DNA of 64,000 nucleotides from the NCBI GenBank assembly GCA_963989245.1, contig OZ022351.1:21190616-21254615 (forward strand). The letters are read 5' to 3'. Every line of letters begins with the position of its first letter. Positions within the stretch are counted from its first letter, which is position 1. Below, piece after piece: positions 46,373 to 57,651 of the stretch. This stretch comes from Nansenia antarctica (Eukaryota; Chordata; Actinopteri; Argentiniformes; Microstomatidae). Position numbers and translations under genes: made by a program. Under the pieces are notes generated by a model. That model had not been told where the DNA came from. It saw nothing but the letters and a program-made list of their open reading frames with translations, and did not search any database.

Positions 46373-46550
46373 GGACCCTTTTTCGGGAGTGGGGAACATA
46401 GGACCCTTTTTCCAGGATCGGGGAACCTTAGGGAGCGGGGAACATAGGACCCTTTTTCCGGGAGCGGGGCACCTTAGGGAGGGGGGAACATAGGAACCTT
46501 TTTCGTGAGGGAGCTAAGGTACCGGAGTACATAGAACCCGGGGAACATAG
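46373..46550. repeat. Short GC-rich minisatellite
   Basis: The units 'ggggaacataggaccctttttc' and 'gagcggggaaccttaggga' recur three to four times with variation, ending 'cccggggaacatagggatgacc'. The tract is non-coding. Confidence 0.8.
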
Positions 46551-46757
46551 GGATGACCCCCCCTAGATTTACTAAGCTTGTAAGGAGTTTACGCCTATCT
46601 CAAACAATTATTTACTTGACTTCGCTCCGAAACACTTTGTTGGTAGTTTTGTTAATTATCTACGAAGTGTTAGATTATTGAAGAAGCATTTCTGAAATGA
46701 TCTTTGTGGCACTGTTTGTCTTGTATTTTGAATTGTTATCTTTTGATTTATGCAGGG

Positions 46758-47260
46758 TGTAGCTGCAGCCACCCATTTCGTGTGGACAGTTGACAAGGCA
46801 TCAATATTGGTTAGCATGTTGTCTGCTTGTTGGTGTTTGAATGTTGTTGTTTGTTTATGGTGATTTGTGTGGTGTGGTCTCGTTTGGTCTGCTCTCGCGT
46901 GGTTTGGGAAATCACGTGTCAGTTGTCCTTTTCCTTTGCCGTTTCGGTAATGGCGGTGGCATTTTGAGACAGAGCGGCCGTTGTTCTGGACTTGCTACGG
47001 CAGGAACAGCTAGCTTCACCAAGACCACAGATTCAAAGACAACATTCCCTTTATAGCATGCAGCCAACGAGGTATTTACGTTCTGTGTGTATTTAATTTG
47101 TATTGAACTGTGTTGTACATGCGATGTTATGTTGTTATACTAGCCAAGCTAACCGTGAATGTTTGTTCTTATAGTTTTCACGGTGCTGTTGGAACTGAAT
47201 AAAACCAAATACATCAGTAGAAGAAAGCCACTTGTGTCATCGTGCTTGGAGGGAGTTACA
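46758..47260 (+). repeat. 5' LTR of second BEL/Pao-type element, 503 bp
   Basis: It runs from TGTAGCTGCAG to GGGAGTTACA, the same length as 51197-51699, with about three substitutions seen (for example 'gcatcaata' against 'gcatctata'). The target duplication CAGGG lies at 46753-46757 and 51700-51704. Confidence 0.95.
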
Positions 47261-47873
47261 GTGAAAACTCGGACTGTTTCACCAACCGAGTGGGACCGAA
47301 GATGATGCCGACGGCCGACGTCTGTTTCATCAACGTGTATGGGACTGAATGACGGCGAAAAAGACAGATAAGCTCAGCTCGCATTTTACACACAATAAGA
47401 AGCAAGAAGACCACACATTTATTAAGAACTTGAACACTAACAAGTGAAGAGTGATCTAAGAAGAGGACGTTAGTAAATGTGCTACCAAGAGACCTTTTAG
47501 TGTGTTACTAAAGTATGATTTGAGAAAAGGTATTTACAACAATCAGCCTATAGGGGTCCATATTCGCCATTTTATGTTGAACTTGAACCTAGAAGTGTTT
47601 CTAAATTGAACTGCAGCCTATATTGAGTATTTTCAAGGTAGCATTCAAAGTTGAGTTTAATGCCCTTTTTTGCATGTGTTGTGTTTTTGAATTTAACTCT
47701 TCTGAAATACTTTATTTGAATCTTTTGATGATATTTGATGGACTTAAACCAACATATATTTACATAAGTGATACATTCTAGAAAGTGCTAAACTTGATAA
47801 CTGATCACATTGCAAGTAGTGATAGTCTAAGTAGGCCTACACGTTTATTAATTATATACATTAAGTTTACAAG
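47261..47873 (+). other. Leader of second BEL/Pao-type element
   Basis: Untranslated sequence between LTR and gag. The bases after the LTR are 'gtgaaaactcggactg', without the TGG expected for a primer site matching a tRNA CCA end, so the primer is unidentified. Confidence 0.6.
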
Positions 47874-50780
47874 ATGGCGGAGCCAGGAGAGCTTACCAAT
47901 CAGGCAAGAGACAGTGCTAGGGATAGAGAAGATTCCCAAGAGCAGCCTGAAATTAGTCAAAACGGTGATGCTGCTGAGCAGCCAAGAAGAGGCCAAAGAT
48001 CCATAACTCTAACAGAGAAGGGTAAAGGAATGCAAGATGAAAAAATTAAAGCGCTTCAACAAAGGTTCAATTACATCTATGGTAAATGGAGATCACACGT
48101 TAAATCTTCTAAACAGGCATTGTCACAAGCAACGGAGCCTGTATCTGATGATCTGCTTAACGACATAATTGGTGATGTAAGAAGTCTTTCTGCAGATGTC
48201 CAGCGTGTTTATGACGGACTACGGCAAATCTCAACTCCAGACCAAGAAACACGTCAGAGAGTCGATCTGTGCGTCCATATATACAAGTTCATTGTATGCA
48301 GAGCCTCAAGCCGACTGTGTGGAAAGGTATCTGACGGAGAAGAGGAAGATTGGCCTGAAGCAGGTTCTTTATTCGACTGTAGTGTAGGTTCTTTCACTTA
48401 TGTTTCCAAGGGGACCTCAGTACACTCGAGCGGGTCTACTGAAAAACGACAAGAAGCTGCTGCTGATGCTGCTGCAGGCAAAGCTGTTCTGAAGGTGTTA
48501 CAAGAACAAGAAAGAGAACAACAGGAAATACAGCGGCTAGAAACAGAAGCTAAGAAGAAGATAGCTGATCAAGAGGCAGCAGCAGTAAGGCGTCGTTTCT
48601 AGAGAGAGGAAGAGGAAGCTGATCAAGAGGCAGCAGCAGTTAGGCGTCGTTTCCAGAGAGAGGAAGAGGAAACTAAAATCAGAGCTGAACTGGTAGAGGA
48701 ACATGCAGTGCTGCAAAGGACTCTGGAAGAAAAACGGAGAAGGGTACAGCGTTTGGAGACAATAAAAGATCTGAATGCAGCACAAGCAAGAATACAAGTT
48801 TATGATCAAGTGGAGGACACAGAAGAGAAGTGGAGAGACATCGTACTAGATTGTGAGATGGTAACAGACAAGCAAGTGCCTGCTCCCACAAGTCCTCCGT
48901 CTCGGTATATGTCTCCCGCACTACAAGCTGTGACCACCTCCTCAAATGAAAGTACAGCAGAGCTCGTCAAGGTGCTAGCAGACGCAGTGAGTGCCAACAG
49001 AATCCCAATTCCTGAACCATCAGTATTCAGTGGGGATCCATTGAGATACAATGACTGGAAACTCATTTGAAACGCTGATCGGCCAGAAGAACATCAGGGA
49101 TAAGGAAAAGATATACTACCTCCGTAGGTATGTAAATGGTGAAGCAAAGACAGCAATTGATGGCTATTTCTTACTTGGCACTGAATCTGCCTATGTGTCT
49201 GCATGGGAACTCTTGGAGGAAAGATATGGAAACCCATTTACGATCGCACTAGCATACAGAGACAAGCTCCACGCGTGGCCCAAGATGGGACCTAAGGATA
49301 GCTACGAGCTCAGAAGGTTCGCTGATTTTCTCCGCAGTTGTGAGGCAGCTATGAACCACATCAAGGCACTGGAAATCTTGAACGACTGCAATGAAAACAG
49401 GAAAATTCTGTCAAAGTTACCGGATTGGTTGACGGCTAGCTGGAACCGGAAGGTTACTGAGCAACCAATTCCCCTCCTTCAGCCAGTTTGTCGCATTTCT
49501 CACTAGAGAGGCAAAAATCGCCTGTAACCCTATCACATCTCTACAATCACTCAAACAAGGCGAAGCTGAACAACCAAGAGTCCAAAGAAATCAAAACGCT
49601 GAAGCAAAGGCACTGACCACAAGTTCCAATGAAACAGCAGTTATGACATGCATGTTCTGCAATAAGACTGGACATACTTTGCACAAATGCAGAAAGTTCA
49701 TGGAGAAGGAAGTTCCAGAGAGAACCACATTTGTTCAATTGAACAGGCTATGCTTTGGTTGTCTCAAGTATGGCCACCTCTCAAAGAGCTGCGACAGTAG
49801 GAGTGTGTGTGACATGTGCCACAAGCGGCACCCTACTTGCCTGCACGAGGATAGAGCCAAAGATGATCAAAGACAACCACAAGAGCCAAGTCCAAGTCAA
49901 GAAAGACCTCACTCATCACAACACAATGAAACAACCACAACTGCTACTTCACATAGAGCGATACTGGGCGAGGCTGGCACACATACCTCTGCAACAATCC
50001 CTGTCTGGCTCTCATCTGCGACCCAACCAGCACAAGAAGTCCTTGTATATGCGCTATTGGATTCCCAAAGTGACTCAACCTTTATTCTAAGTGATGTAGC
50101 TGAAGTTCTAGAAGCCAACAAAGAGCAAGTCAAGCTCAAGCTCTCTACGATGACCTCAACCACAATGGTAAACTCTCAAAGAGTAAACAACCTACAGGTC
50201 CGAGGCTTTTACTCTGATACGAAGATCTCCTTACCACCGGCCTACACACGTGAGTTTATTCCAGCCAACAGAACTCACATACCAACAGACGAAATAGCTA
50301 AAACGTGGTCCCATCTAGAACACCTTCAAGAAGAGATTGCACCTCTACAAGACTGTGAAGTAGGTCTGCTCATTGGGTACAACTGCTCGCAAGCTCTTCT
50401 TCCAAGGGAAGTTGTGTCTGGAAAAGCAGATCAGCCCTACGCACAGCGTACAGACCTTGGCTGGAGTATTGTTGGATGTGGGAATCCCTGTGTAGACTAC
50501 GGAGATGCCATCGGAAACAGTCATCACATAGTAGTGAAACAAGTGACACCAGATGTGGAGTCTTCTATCAATCTCCGAACTGAAGTACATTATGTAAGCC
50601 GAATCAAAGTGAAAGAAGTGACTCCCTCAGACATCACAAAGGTCCTTGAATCAGACTTTTCAGAAAGAACCAGAGAAGACAATCCCGTCTCACAAGAAGA
50701 CCTCAAATTCCTGACAAACCTGAGCGAAAACATCAGACAAAAAGACAATGGTCACTACGAGATGCCATTACCGTTCAAAG
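47874..50780 (+). pseudogene. Gag-protease of second BEL/Pao-type element, broken
   Basis: From MAEPGELTNQ the frame runs to a TAG at 48600-48602. This stop lies inside a tandem duplication of about 54 bp (ADQEAAAVRRRF then REEEE), whose second copy has CAG at the same place. The frame then continues to about 49062, where a frameshift occurs at 'DWKL'. The gag domain (DUF1759-like: KIYYLRRYVNGEAKTAI, WELLEERYGNP) follows in the next frame. A further shift at about 49480 leads into the knuckles (CMFCNKTGHTLHKC, CFGCLKYGHLSKSC) and the protease (ALLDSQSDSTFIL). The frame then reaches MPLPFKER, where RT should begin. Confidence 0.88.
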
Positions 50781-50997
50781 AGAGAGAGACACACACACAC
50801 ACACACACACACAGAGAGAGACACACACAGAGAGACACAGAGAGACACACAGAGACACACACAGAAAGAAAGAGAGAGAGAGACACACACAGAGAGACAC
50901 AGAGAGACACACAGAGAGACACAGAGAGAGACACACACAGAAAGAAAGAGAGAGAGACACACAGAGACACAGAGAGAGAGAGAGAGAGACACACGCA
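50779..50997. repeat. Compound (GA)/(CA) repeat replacing pol
   Basis: Alternating AGAGAG and ACACAC tracts with AGAAAGAAAG units lie exactly between the last RT-upstream codons (MPLPFKER) and a remnant of the pol region before integrase (about 51000-51150, with DPERRHALVCNTKAKEDTSL). The translated frame across it is an artefact of repeat periodicity. Confidence 0.92.
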
Positions 50998-51196
50998 AAG
51001 AGGTCTACTCGACAGAGAAAGCAAGGTGGGAGAAGTCAAAGAAGATGACCCTGAGCGTCGCCATGCTCTTGTGTGTAACACTAAGGCAAAGGAAGATACA
51101 TCTTTATTAGACCGCCTACAGAAGTTTTCTTTAAGTTTTCAGAAGTTTTAGCAGATTATAGAAATCCCACATAAGGTGTATGTGATTTGGTGGGAG

Positions 51197-51699
51197 TGTA
51201 GCTGCAGCCACCCATTTCGTGTGGACAGTTGACAAGGCATCTATATTGGTTAGCATGTTGTCTGCTTGTTGGTGTTTGAATGTTGTTGTTTGTTTATGGT
51301 GATTTGTGTGGTGTGGTCTCGTTTGGTCTGCTCTCGCGTGGTTTGGGAAATCACGTGTCAGTTGTCCTTTTCCTTTGCCGTTTCGGTAATGGCGGTGGCA
51401 TTTTGAGACGGAGCGGCCGTTGTTCTGGACTTGCTACGGCAGGAACAGCTAGCTTCACCAAGACCACAGATTCAAAGACAACATTCCCTTTATAGCATGC
51501 AGCCAACGAGGTATTTACGTTCTGTGTGTATTTAATTTGTATTGAACTGTGTTGTACATGCGATGTTATGTTGTTATACTAGCCAAGCTAACCGTGAATG
51601 TTTGTTCTTATAGTTTTCACGGTGCTGTTGGAACTGAATAAAACCAATTACATCAGTAGAAGAAAGCCACTTGTGTCATCGTGCTTGGAGGGAGTTACA
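51197..51699 (+). repeat. 3' LTR of second BEL/Pao-type element
   Basis: 503 bp, over 99% identical by eye to 46758-47260, followed by CAGGG. The whole element is about 4.9 kb and internally deleted for RT, RNase H and most of integrase. Confidence 0.95.
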
Positions 51700-51704
51700 C
51701 AGGG

Positions 51705-52497
51705 TTCAGTAAATATCCGGACACCCAAAGAAAAGAGGTAGGAACGCCACGTTAGTGGTGTCCGAACAAAATAGGTCACTATGGTGCATTCAACTTAGGA
51801 CTCAATGTCGCGGCTATCCATCAGATGACAGGAGAGAGGCAGCCAGGGCATGCTCCTCCATGGCATGAAACTGAATATTGCGCTAGCTATGGGGGCAAGT
51901 TTTGTGCGGTCATTCCACCCATCATCGCCAGCCTCCACTCGCTCGGTCAAAGGTACACAAGTTGCAGAGTGGTACATTTATTCACACAACACCGGGATCA
52001 ATGTCTTATCGAGAGGATAATAAAATACATTTAAAAAAGGAAATACTTTATTTAGGGAAAACAATTGATTACTCTTTGAATCTGTTAATTCTCAATAAGG
52101 TATCAGTTGTAATACCTCCATGGACATATCACACTAATCACTCTTACATTTTAAAAGTATTGTTCATATTGATAGCCTATTGGGGTTATTGTTGTCTGGT
52201 GTCACAGGTACACGTTTCTATCATTGTTGCTGAGCAATAACTCTCACTTTTTTTCACTGTCAATTTATTGCCATAAATTACATTAAGAAAGAGTTCATTC
52301 AGTTTAGTAAACAAAAAGTACTTTCTAAGGCAAATATACAGTACATGCACTTTTTGTTGTTGTTTTCTTTTAAAGATCTACAGTATGTATCTATTTAGAT
52401 ATGTCAGCCAAAATATCAGCTTCACAGTAAAATGCAGTCACCATTACACAGCAAAAGCACAGCAAAGACAATCCATTAAATTAATCAAATACAAAGT
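51705..52497. other. Spacer between BEL element and C1q copy
   Basis: No exon was confidently recognised. The frame 51825-52034 (with KFCAVIPPIIASLHSLGQ) matches no family I know. The stretch has no counterpart in the left arm, so it is inserted or diverged DNA. Confidence 0.4.
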
Positions 52498-52816
52498 TAC
52501 AACACACTTACTTGTGTATACTATCTACACATAAGTCGAAAGTAAGATAAATAAGGTTAAAAAGGGATACATATATATATACCCTGGATTTGTATTGCAC
52601 TATATGTGGGCTAATATTCTACATGGTAATGGTGTCTGTTTGCCTTGCTTCCATCTTGCCAAATAGACCTACCAATGGGATAAAGGTTAAATAAATACAC
52701 AGACAGGAGTACACAAAAAGTTCGATGTCGACCCTAACTGCATACAAGGAGGTAGAGAGAACTTGATAATACATACCGGTACAAGTAATAGAGAAGAATC
52801 CGAATCCAGGTGCAAG

Positions 52817-55800
52817 ATGAAGAGTATCGTGTCTCTGCTGGTGTTGCTGTGCTGCGGGTTGTCTGTAGCACAAGAAGATACACCCAAAAAAGAGGATGAA
52901 GTTGTTGCTGCGGAGGAGAGACCCTGCCATCCTGACTTGTCCAAACTTCTAAACGACTTTGGAATTTTAGTGAAGAAGCTGAGCATCATGGAGGAGAAGC
53001 AAGCAGCCACAGAGGAGAGACTGGGAGTCATGGAAACCAAGTTGAACGTCACCGAGAGTCAACTTGAGGTTCTCAGAAACAACGGTAAATTGCTCTACTT
53101 GGACATAGTACTGTAGATTAAAGGACTACATATTATTATCAATGCACCTATTATTAATATGTTTAACAGTAATCAAGCCATTGATAATGCTCTGCCTTTC
53201 ACAGACAGAACAAACATAACGTGAAGTCTCCCAATGTGTCTTGGCAGGGGAACTAGGGTCATAATAAAGGCAAGTCTTAGTGACCGTTACATCCAAACAG
53301 TTCTGTGGCCTGTCCCATGAAGGGTGCATGTGCCCATTTTCAGCTAATCAAAAAAGACATACTATACTGTAGCCACTAGCCAGAGATACAGTCAGAGTGG
53401 TGCTGGTGGTGTGACTAAAGCTGATTATGCATTCAATCATCATTTATTTGTATGGAGAGTGCTGGCTGTATTACTGTACACAGCCAAAGAATTCAGCAAA
53501 ACTGAACTTTATTTAGAATTGAGCATACCCAAGAGTATAGAAATCCCCCTGACTCAGAGGATGTCCCCAAATCCATTTCCCTTTACCACTCTCTCTCTTC
53601 TTGTACCTTATGACTGGTCTGTGTGAAATGCTTTGTCTATTCCCAGTCTTAAGCCTCTGAAGATTGACTCCTCACTGTTTCAGCTCTAATGGAGAGAGAA
53701 CATTAGCACACAGAAGCATTTGTGAAGCACAGCGCCCCCTTGTGGGTATAGAAACAAAACAACTGTGTTCATTTTCTCTGGACGCTCACTGGTCTTCCCA
53801 GAATACAGGCCACATGACATTACATAACATGAATCAGGCCCAATACTTTTGGTGCCAAGAAATAGTATGTATAAAAAAGGGTTGTGATTTATAAATGGTG
53901 AAACCAAGGCAAGGCCAGTTGTATAGCACATGTCATACAACAGGGGCAATTCAAAGTGCTTTACATACATTATTAAAATACAGCAAGAGGAGCATAGTAG
54001 GAAAATAAAAATGACAATGAATAAAAGCAAATATAAGAAGTAAACAGATAAAAGCGAATTATAAGAAGTAAATAGATAAACTTTTTTTTTTTTTCAATTC
54101 AATTCAAACCTTTATTTAAACTCGTACGTTACTGAGGTTGCCCTCATTTACAGCAGCAACGAGTGATAAACATATAAAACATAAGATAAATATAAGACAA
54201 TCGTTTATGGATAAAATACATGGAAAGAAATGTGTTTAATCATAACTGCTGCAAAACATGGTTTTTAGCCTAGATTTTAGATACATTTTAGGTTTTTAGG
54301 GTTTTGGCCTGTTTGATTTCTTCAGGGAGTTTGTTCCAGGAGCATGCGGCAGCGTAACTGAAAGCTGCTGCACCGTGTTTTGTTTTCACTCTTGGAATGA
54401 TTACGGTAGCTGATTAGTCTCAGCTGACCTTAGGGGCCTTGTGAGAGTATATGGTGGGAGGAGATCTGATATGTATTTTGGTCCAAGACCATTTTGTGAT
54501 TTGTATGCAATTAGGAGTACTTTGAATTCAATTCTCTGAGAGACTAGTAGCCAGTGTAGGGATCTCAGGATTGGTGTAATGTGTTCAAACTTCTTCGTTT
54601 GTTAGGACCCTAGGAGCGGCATTTTGGATGAGCTGCAGCTTACAAACAACCCCTTTAGATAGGCCTGTTAGTTACTTGTTTAGACATGAAACCTCTCATT
54701 CTTATGTTTTTCAGGTGATAGTAGGCTGATTTGGTTATAGAGTTTATGTGGCTGTTGAAGTTTACATCGGAGTCTAGAATTACACCAAGATTTCTGACCG
54801 ATGTTTTAGTTTGAAGAGAGAGAGTATCAAGTTTTGCACTGACTTTCGATCTTTTCTCAGGTGCACCAAATACAATTCTTTCTGTTTTGTCCTGGTTTAA
54901 TTGGAGGAAGTTTTGTGTCATCCGGGCATTTATTTGTTCAATACAATTACAGAGATTGTCGATGGGACTATAGTCGTTTGTTGAGAGGGCTATGTAGATT
55001 TGAGTGTCATCCGCATAGTTGTGGTAGACAATATTGATCTTTTTTATGATGTGTCCCAATGGAAGCATGTAAAGCTTGAATAGGAGGGGGCCATAGATTG
55101 ATCCTTGGGGAACCCTGCATGTCATTTTAATTTGGTCGGACACAAAGTTGCCAATGGAGATCTGGTTTACATAGAAAAGAGCTGGTTTACATAAATAAAG
55201 GCTATGTACACTATCCACTATACTATACTATACAAATAAAACACTGTGCTGTACTCTATGCTATGCTATACCTATTCTAACATTTCCTATCTCTGAACCT
55301 TATGTACCCGAGGGTAGTGATGCTCCGATCTGATCGGCGCCGATCGGTATCGGCCGATATGGCCTTGATCGGTTTTGATCGGAGTTCTCAAAACGGCCGA
55401 TCAAACATGACCGATCAGTTTACAAAATGGCGTCGCCAGTCTGGAAATATTACACAGTGTCGGAAAGAGACAACAAATATGCCGTTTGTAATGTCTGCTC
55501 AAAAGAAATACCTTGCGGAGGAACGCACGCAAGGTCTTTCAATACCACGAATATCATACGGCATTTGCTGCGTTCGTCGATTCGCTCAGAGAGCGCCGAA
55601 GCGCACACTGGGCTCGACGTCATAAAGGGACCGAGTGCTTTGATTGGACGAGAGGCGTTCCACGAGTGCTGGTCAGAGTTCCAGCGCGACTTCACGAGCG
55701 TAGTGTAGGTAGTGTTCACCGACGTCATGTGACCCCGCGAGCAGGAAGTCACTTGGCCCATAGCAACAACAACTATTAGCGCGTGAGTTTTAGGTCTTCC

Positions 55801-57168
55801 TCTGTGCACCTTGCACAAGTGTAGATAGCGAGCGACTTTTCAGCAGCAGGACATATTTTAGATGATAAGAGGAACAGGCTGAGTGCCAAAAACGCTGAGA
55901 TGCTTGTATTTCTCAAGGCTAATCTGCCAGTGATGCTGCTTAATCAGAAGTAAGGTTTGAGTCTGAAATCTCCTTAGGTGCAATGTTTTGTTTTTTTGTT
56001 TTATTGATTATTGCTGACTTGCTGTCTTATCTCCTCCTAAATATGACTTGAAACTGACTGACTTGAAACAGTATTTTATATTTGGCTATAGCCTGTTTAT
56101 GTTGCAGTTTAGTTTGGGTATGTTTATTGTTCCTCAGGAAAGCTACAGTTACAGTATAAGCTCCAAGTTCTCTAAGAGCCCCTAGTTCCTCTCATTCGAG
56201 TGGAATGTTGCACATTTGATGTGACAGTGTACATTTTATTTATTATGATTTTTATTTTCACATTTTATTTGTTTTTCCTGAAGTAAGCTACAGGTGGTTG
56301 TGAATTCAATAAAACAGATGGTCGTCAATTCATGATACTTTCTCATCTCCTAATTTCATTTAAATACTTAATATACAATGTCAATGGTGTTAAGAATAAT
56401 TTAAAACATAAATAATGCTACACAATAAATAGAATGCTTCAATTGCCATTTTCGACGCTGTGATCGGTGATCGGTGATATCGGATCGGCAGATCACTGAT
56501 TCCAGTGATCGGTGATCGGTGATCGGCACCAAAAACCCTGATCGGAGCATCTCTACCCGAGGGTTGTCATATTGCACTAGCAATGGATCGTATTTATCTC
56601 TCTGTTGTGCCGATGTCTTTATTGTTATTGTCTATGATGATGTTTTTATGCTGATGCCTTTTATTAACTGTATATTGTTTTTTAATGCTGATGCTTGTGC
56701 TAACCATGTGTAATGCAATGTAATGGAATGTCCAATGCCTGTCTTTCCTTTTAAGCTGTTCAGGGACTATGAATGTATGTATATAATGTATTTGGCATAT
56801 ATGGATGTAGGGTATTCTGACAAAATCGGCAAATAAAAGGTGTAAGACACTGAAATAAACTCATCAATCAATCAATTATACAATTAATCAATCAACCAAT
56901 CAAAACCCGAAAAATAAGAGGGGGATAATGCTTGAAAATGTACTTGTGGCTCTAGATGTGAAGATACAGCTTTATTTATTTATTTTATTCACATATTCAA
57001 ATATGTTTTAATATAATATGGTTTATTGTTATTTTATAGAAAGTACAAAGGTGATTTTCTCTGCTGCCATTGGAAATCAAGGACCCTCAGGGCCATTCCA
57101 AGAAGATACTACCCTAATCTACGCTAATGTCCTCACAAACATCGGCAACGCCTACAATCCAACGACAG
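52817..57168 (+). CDS. C1q-domain protein copy, exons 1 and 2 (partial in window)
   Basis: Exon 1 is 52817-53084: MKSIVSLLVLLCCGLSVAQ signal peptide, an acidic stretch with DTPKKEDEVVAAEERP, then heptads LVKKLSIMEEKQAATEERLG. Exon 2 is 57040-57168: ESTKVIFSAAIGNQGPSGPF through NAYNPTTG. Both junctions are phase 1 with good sites (CG|GTAAAT, ATAG|AAAG, ACAG|GTGAGC). Exon 2 differs from the left copy by one residue (Ser for Thr), whereas exon 1 has diverged much more after the signal peptide and is nine codons longer. Exon 3, which carries most of the C1q domain, is not found: homology ends at about 57412 and transposons fill the rest of the window. The gene may be truncated, or exon 3 may lie beyond 64 kb. 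Confidence 0.78.
54085..55195 (-). mobile_element. L2/Rex-type LINE fragment in C1q intron 1
   Basis: On the minus strand the frame from about 55140 reads RVPQGSIYGPLLFKLYMLPLG, YADDTQIYIAL (catalytic A-D-D), LQLNQDKTERIVFG and VRNLGVILDSDVNFNSHI, down to HLKNI. The C-terminal RT block continues in broken frames to about 54290. The 3' end 'aaataaaggtttgaattgaattg' is at about 54090. It is 5' truncated and dead. The RT frame ends by stop after 'MSKQVTNRPI'. Confidence 0.85.
55315..56555 (+). mobile_element. hAT element with BED finger, internally deleted
   Basis: The terminal repeats TAGTGATGCTCCGATC and GATCGGAGCATCTCTA are flanked by CCCGAGGG at 55307-55314 and 56556-56563, an 8-bp hAT duplication. 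Subterminal 'tgatcgg' motifs recur at both ends. The 1241-bp element keeps the two extremes of a ZBED-type transposase and lacks the catalytic middle. It interrupts LINE-like sequence. Confidence 0.93.
55427..55960 (+). pseudogene. ZBED-type hAT transposase remnant
   Basis: The frame from 55427 (MASPVWKYYTVSERDNKYAV) is a BED zinc finger: C-x2-C in VCNVCSKEI and the FNTTNIIRHL helix with its His. After about residue 60 the frame leaves the family. At about 55826-55950 the C-terminal hAT dimerisation block is legible (FSAAGHILDDKRNRLSAKN, then MLVFLKANLP). Everything between, including the catalytic acidic residues, is deleted. Confidence 0.85.
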
Positions 57169-57412
57169 GTGAGCTATGAATGACTAATTAGGGTGAAGGT
57201 CACTCAACAGCAGTCTTTCCCATCTATTCTGTGGGAACCCCAGTGTCTGCACATGTTCTAACTCATAATGTGTGACTATCTCACAACACTCTAACACTAT
57301 TTCACCACACAAATATATAACTAACCATGTACCAAATCAAACCTTGTGTTGATTTTTTCAATTCATCAAAAATGAAGTACTTCATAGGTTAAATTACCAC
57401 GTCATTTCTTGT

Positions 57413-57650
57413 TTAAAATTAACCGTAAATACCAGTTTAAAAATAAAACCGCAAGTGGCAATGGGGCGTGTTCCTATAGATATGATAACCATAAATGGGG
57501 TGAGATTGACAGACACGGGGTAGATCTACAGGCAGGTTGTAGATTGACAGATAGGGGGTAGACCTACAGACAGGTTGTAGATTGACAGATAGGGGTAGAC
57601 CTACAGACAGGGGGGTAGACCACTCAAGTTGGCCAAGTTGAACTCATGAT
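57413..57650. repeat. Breakpoint region with 38-bp tandem repeats
   Basis: Immediately past the end of arm homology, units of about 38 bp containing 'agattgacagatagggg' and 'tagacctacagacaggttg' repeat about three times at 57503-57622. There is no coding potential. Confidence 0.8.
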
Positions 57651-57651
57651 G

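Larger units (their letters stand above)
35000..57412 (-). repeat. Right arm of inverted segmental duplication
   Basis: It mirrors the left arm (1884-9655): ENDOD1-like 3' flank at 35005-35130, exon 2 at 35190-35722, intron to about 36205, 5' flank to 37400, then C1q upstream DNA from 52498, exon 1, intron and exon 2 to 57168, and part of intron 2 to 57412. It was expanded by a solo LTR, a hAT MITE, two BEL/Pao elements, a LINE and a BED-hAT. Homology stops abruptly at about 57412, inside intron 2. Confidence 0.85.

Noticed and set aside
50748..51151. Long Thr/His/Arg/Asp frame across 50.78-51.0 kb as a novel protein
   Set aside because: The repeat is a CA/GA microsatellite inserted in a deleted BEL pol; both strands and several frames are open for compositional reasons.
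51825..52240. Candidate exon with KFCAVIPPIIASLHSLGQ
   Set aside because: No recognised family, no convincing splice context, and it could be transposon debris; left as unassigned.
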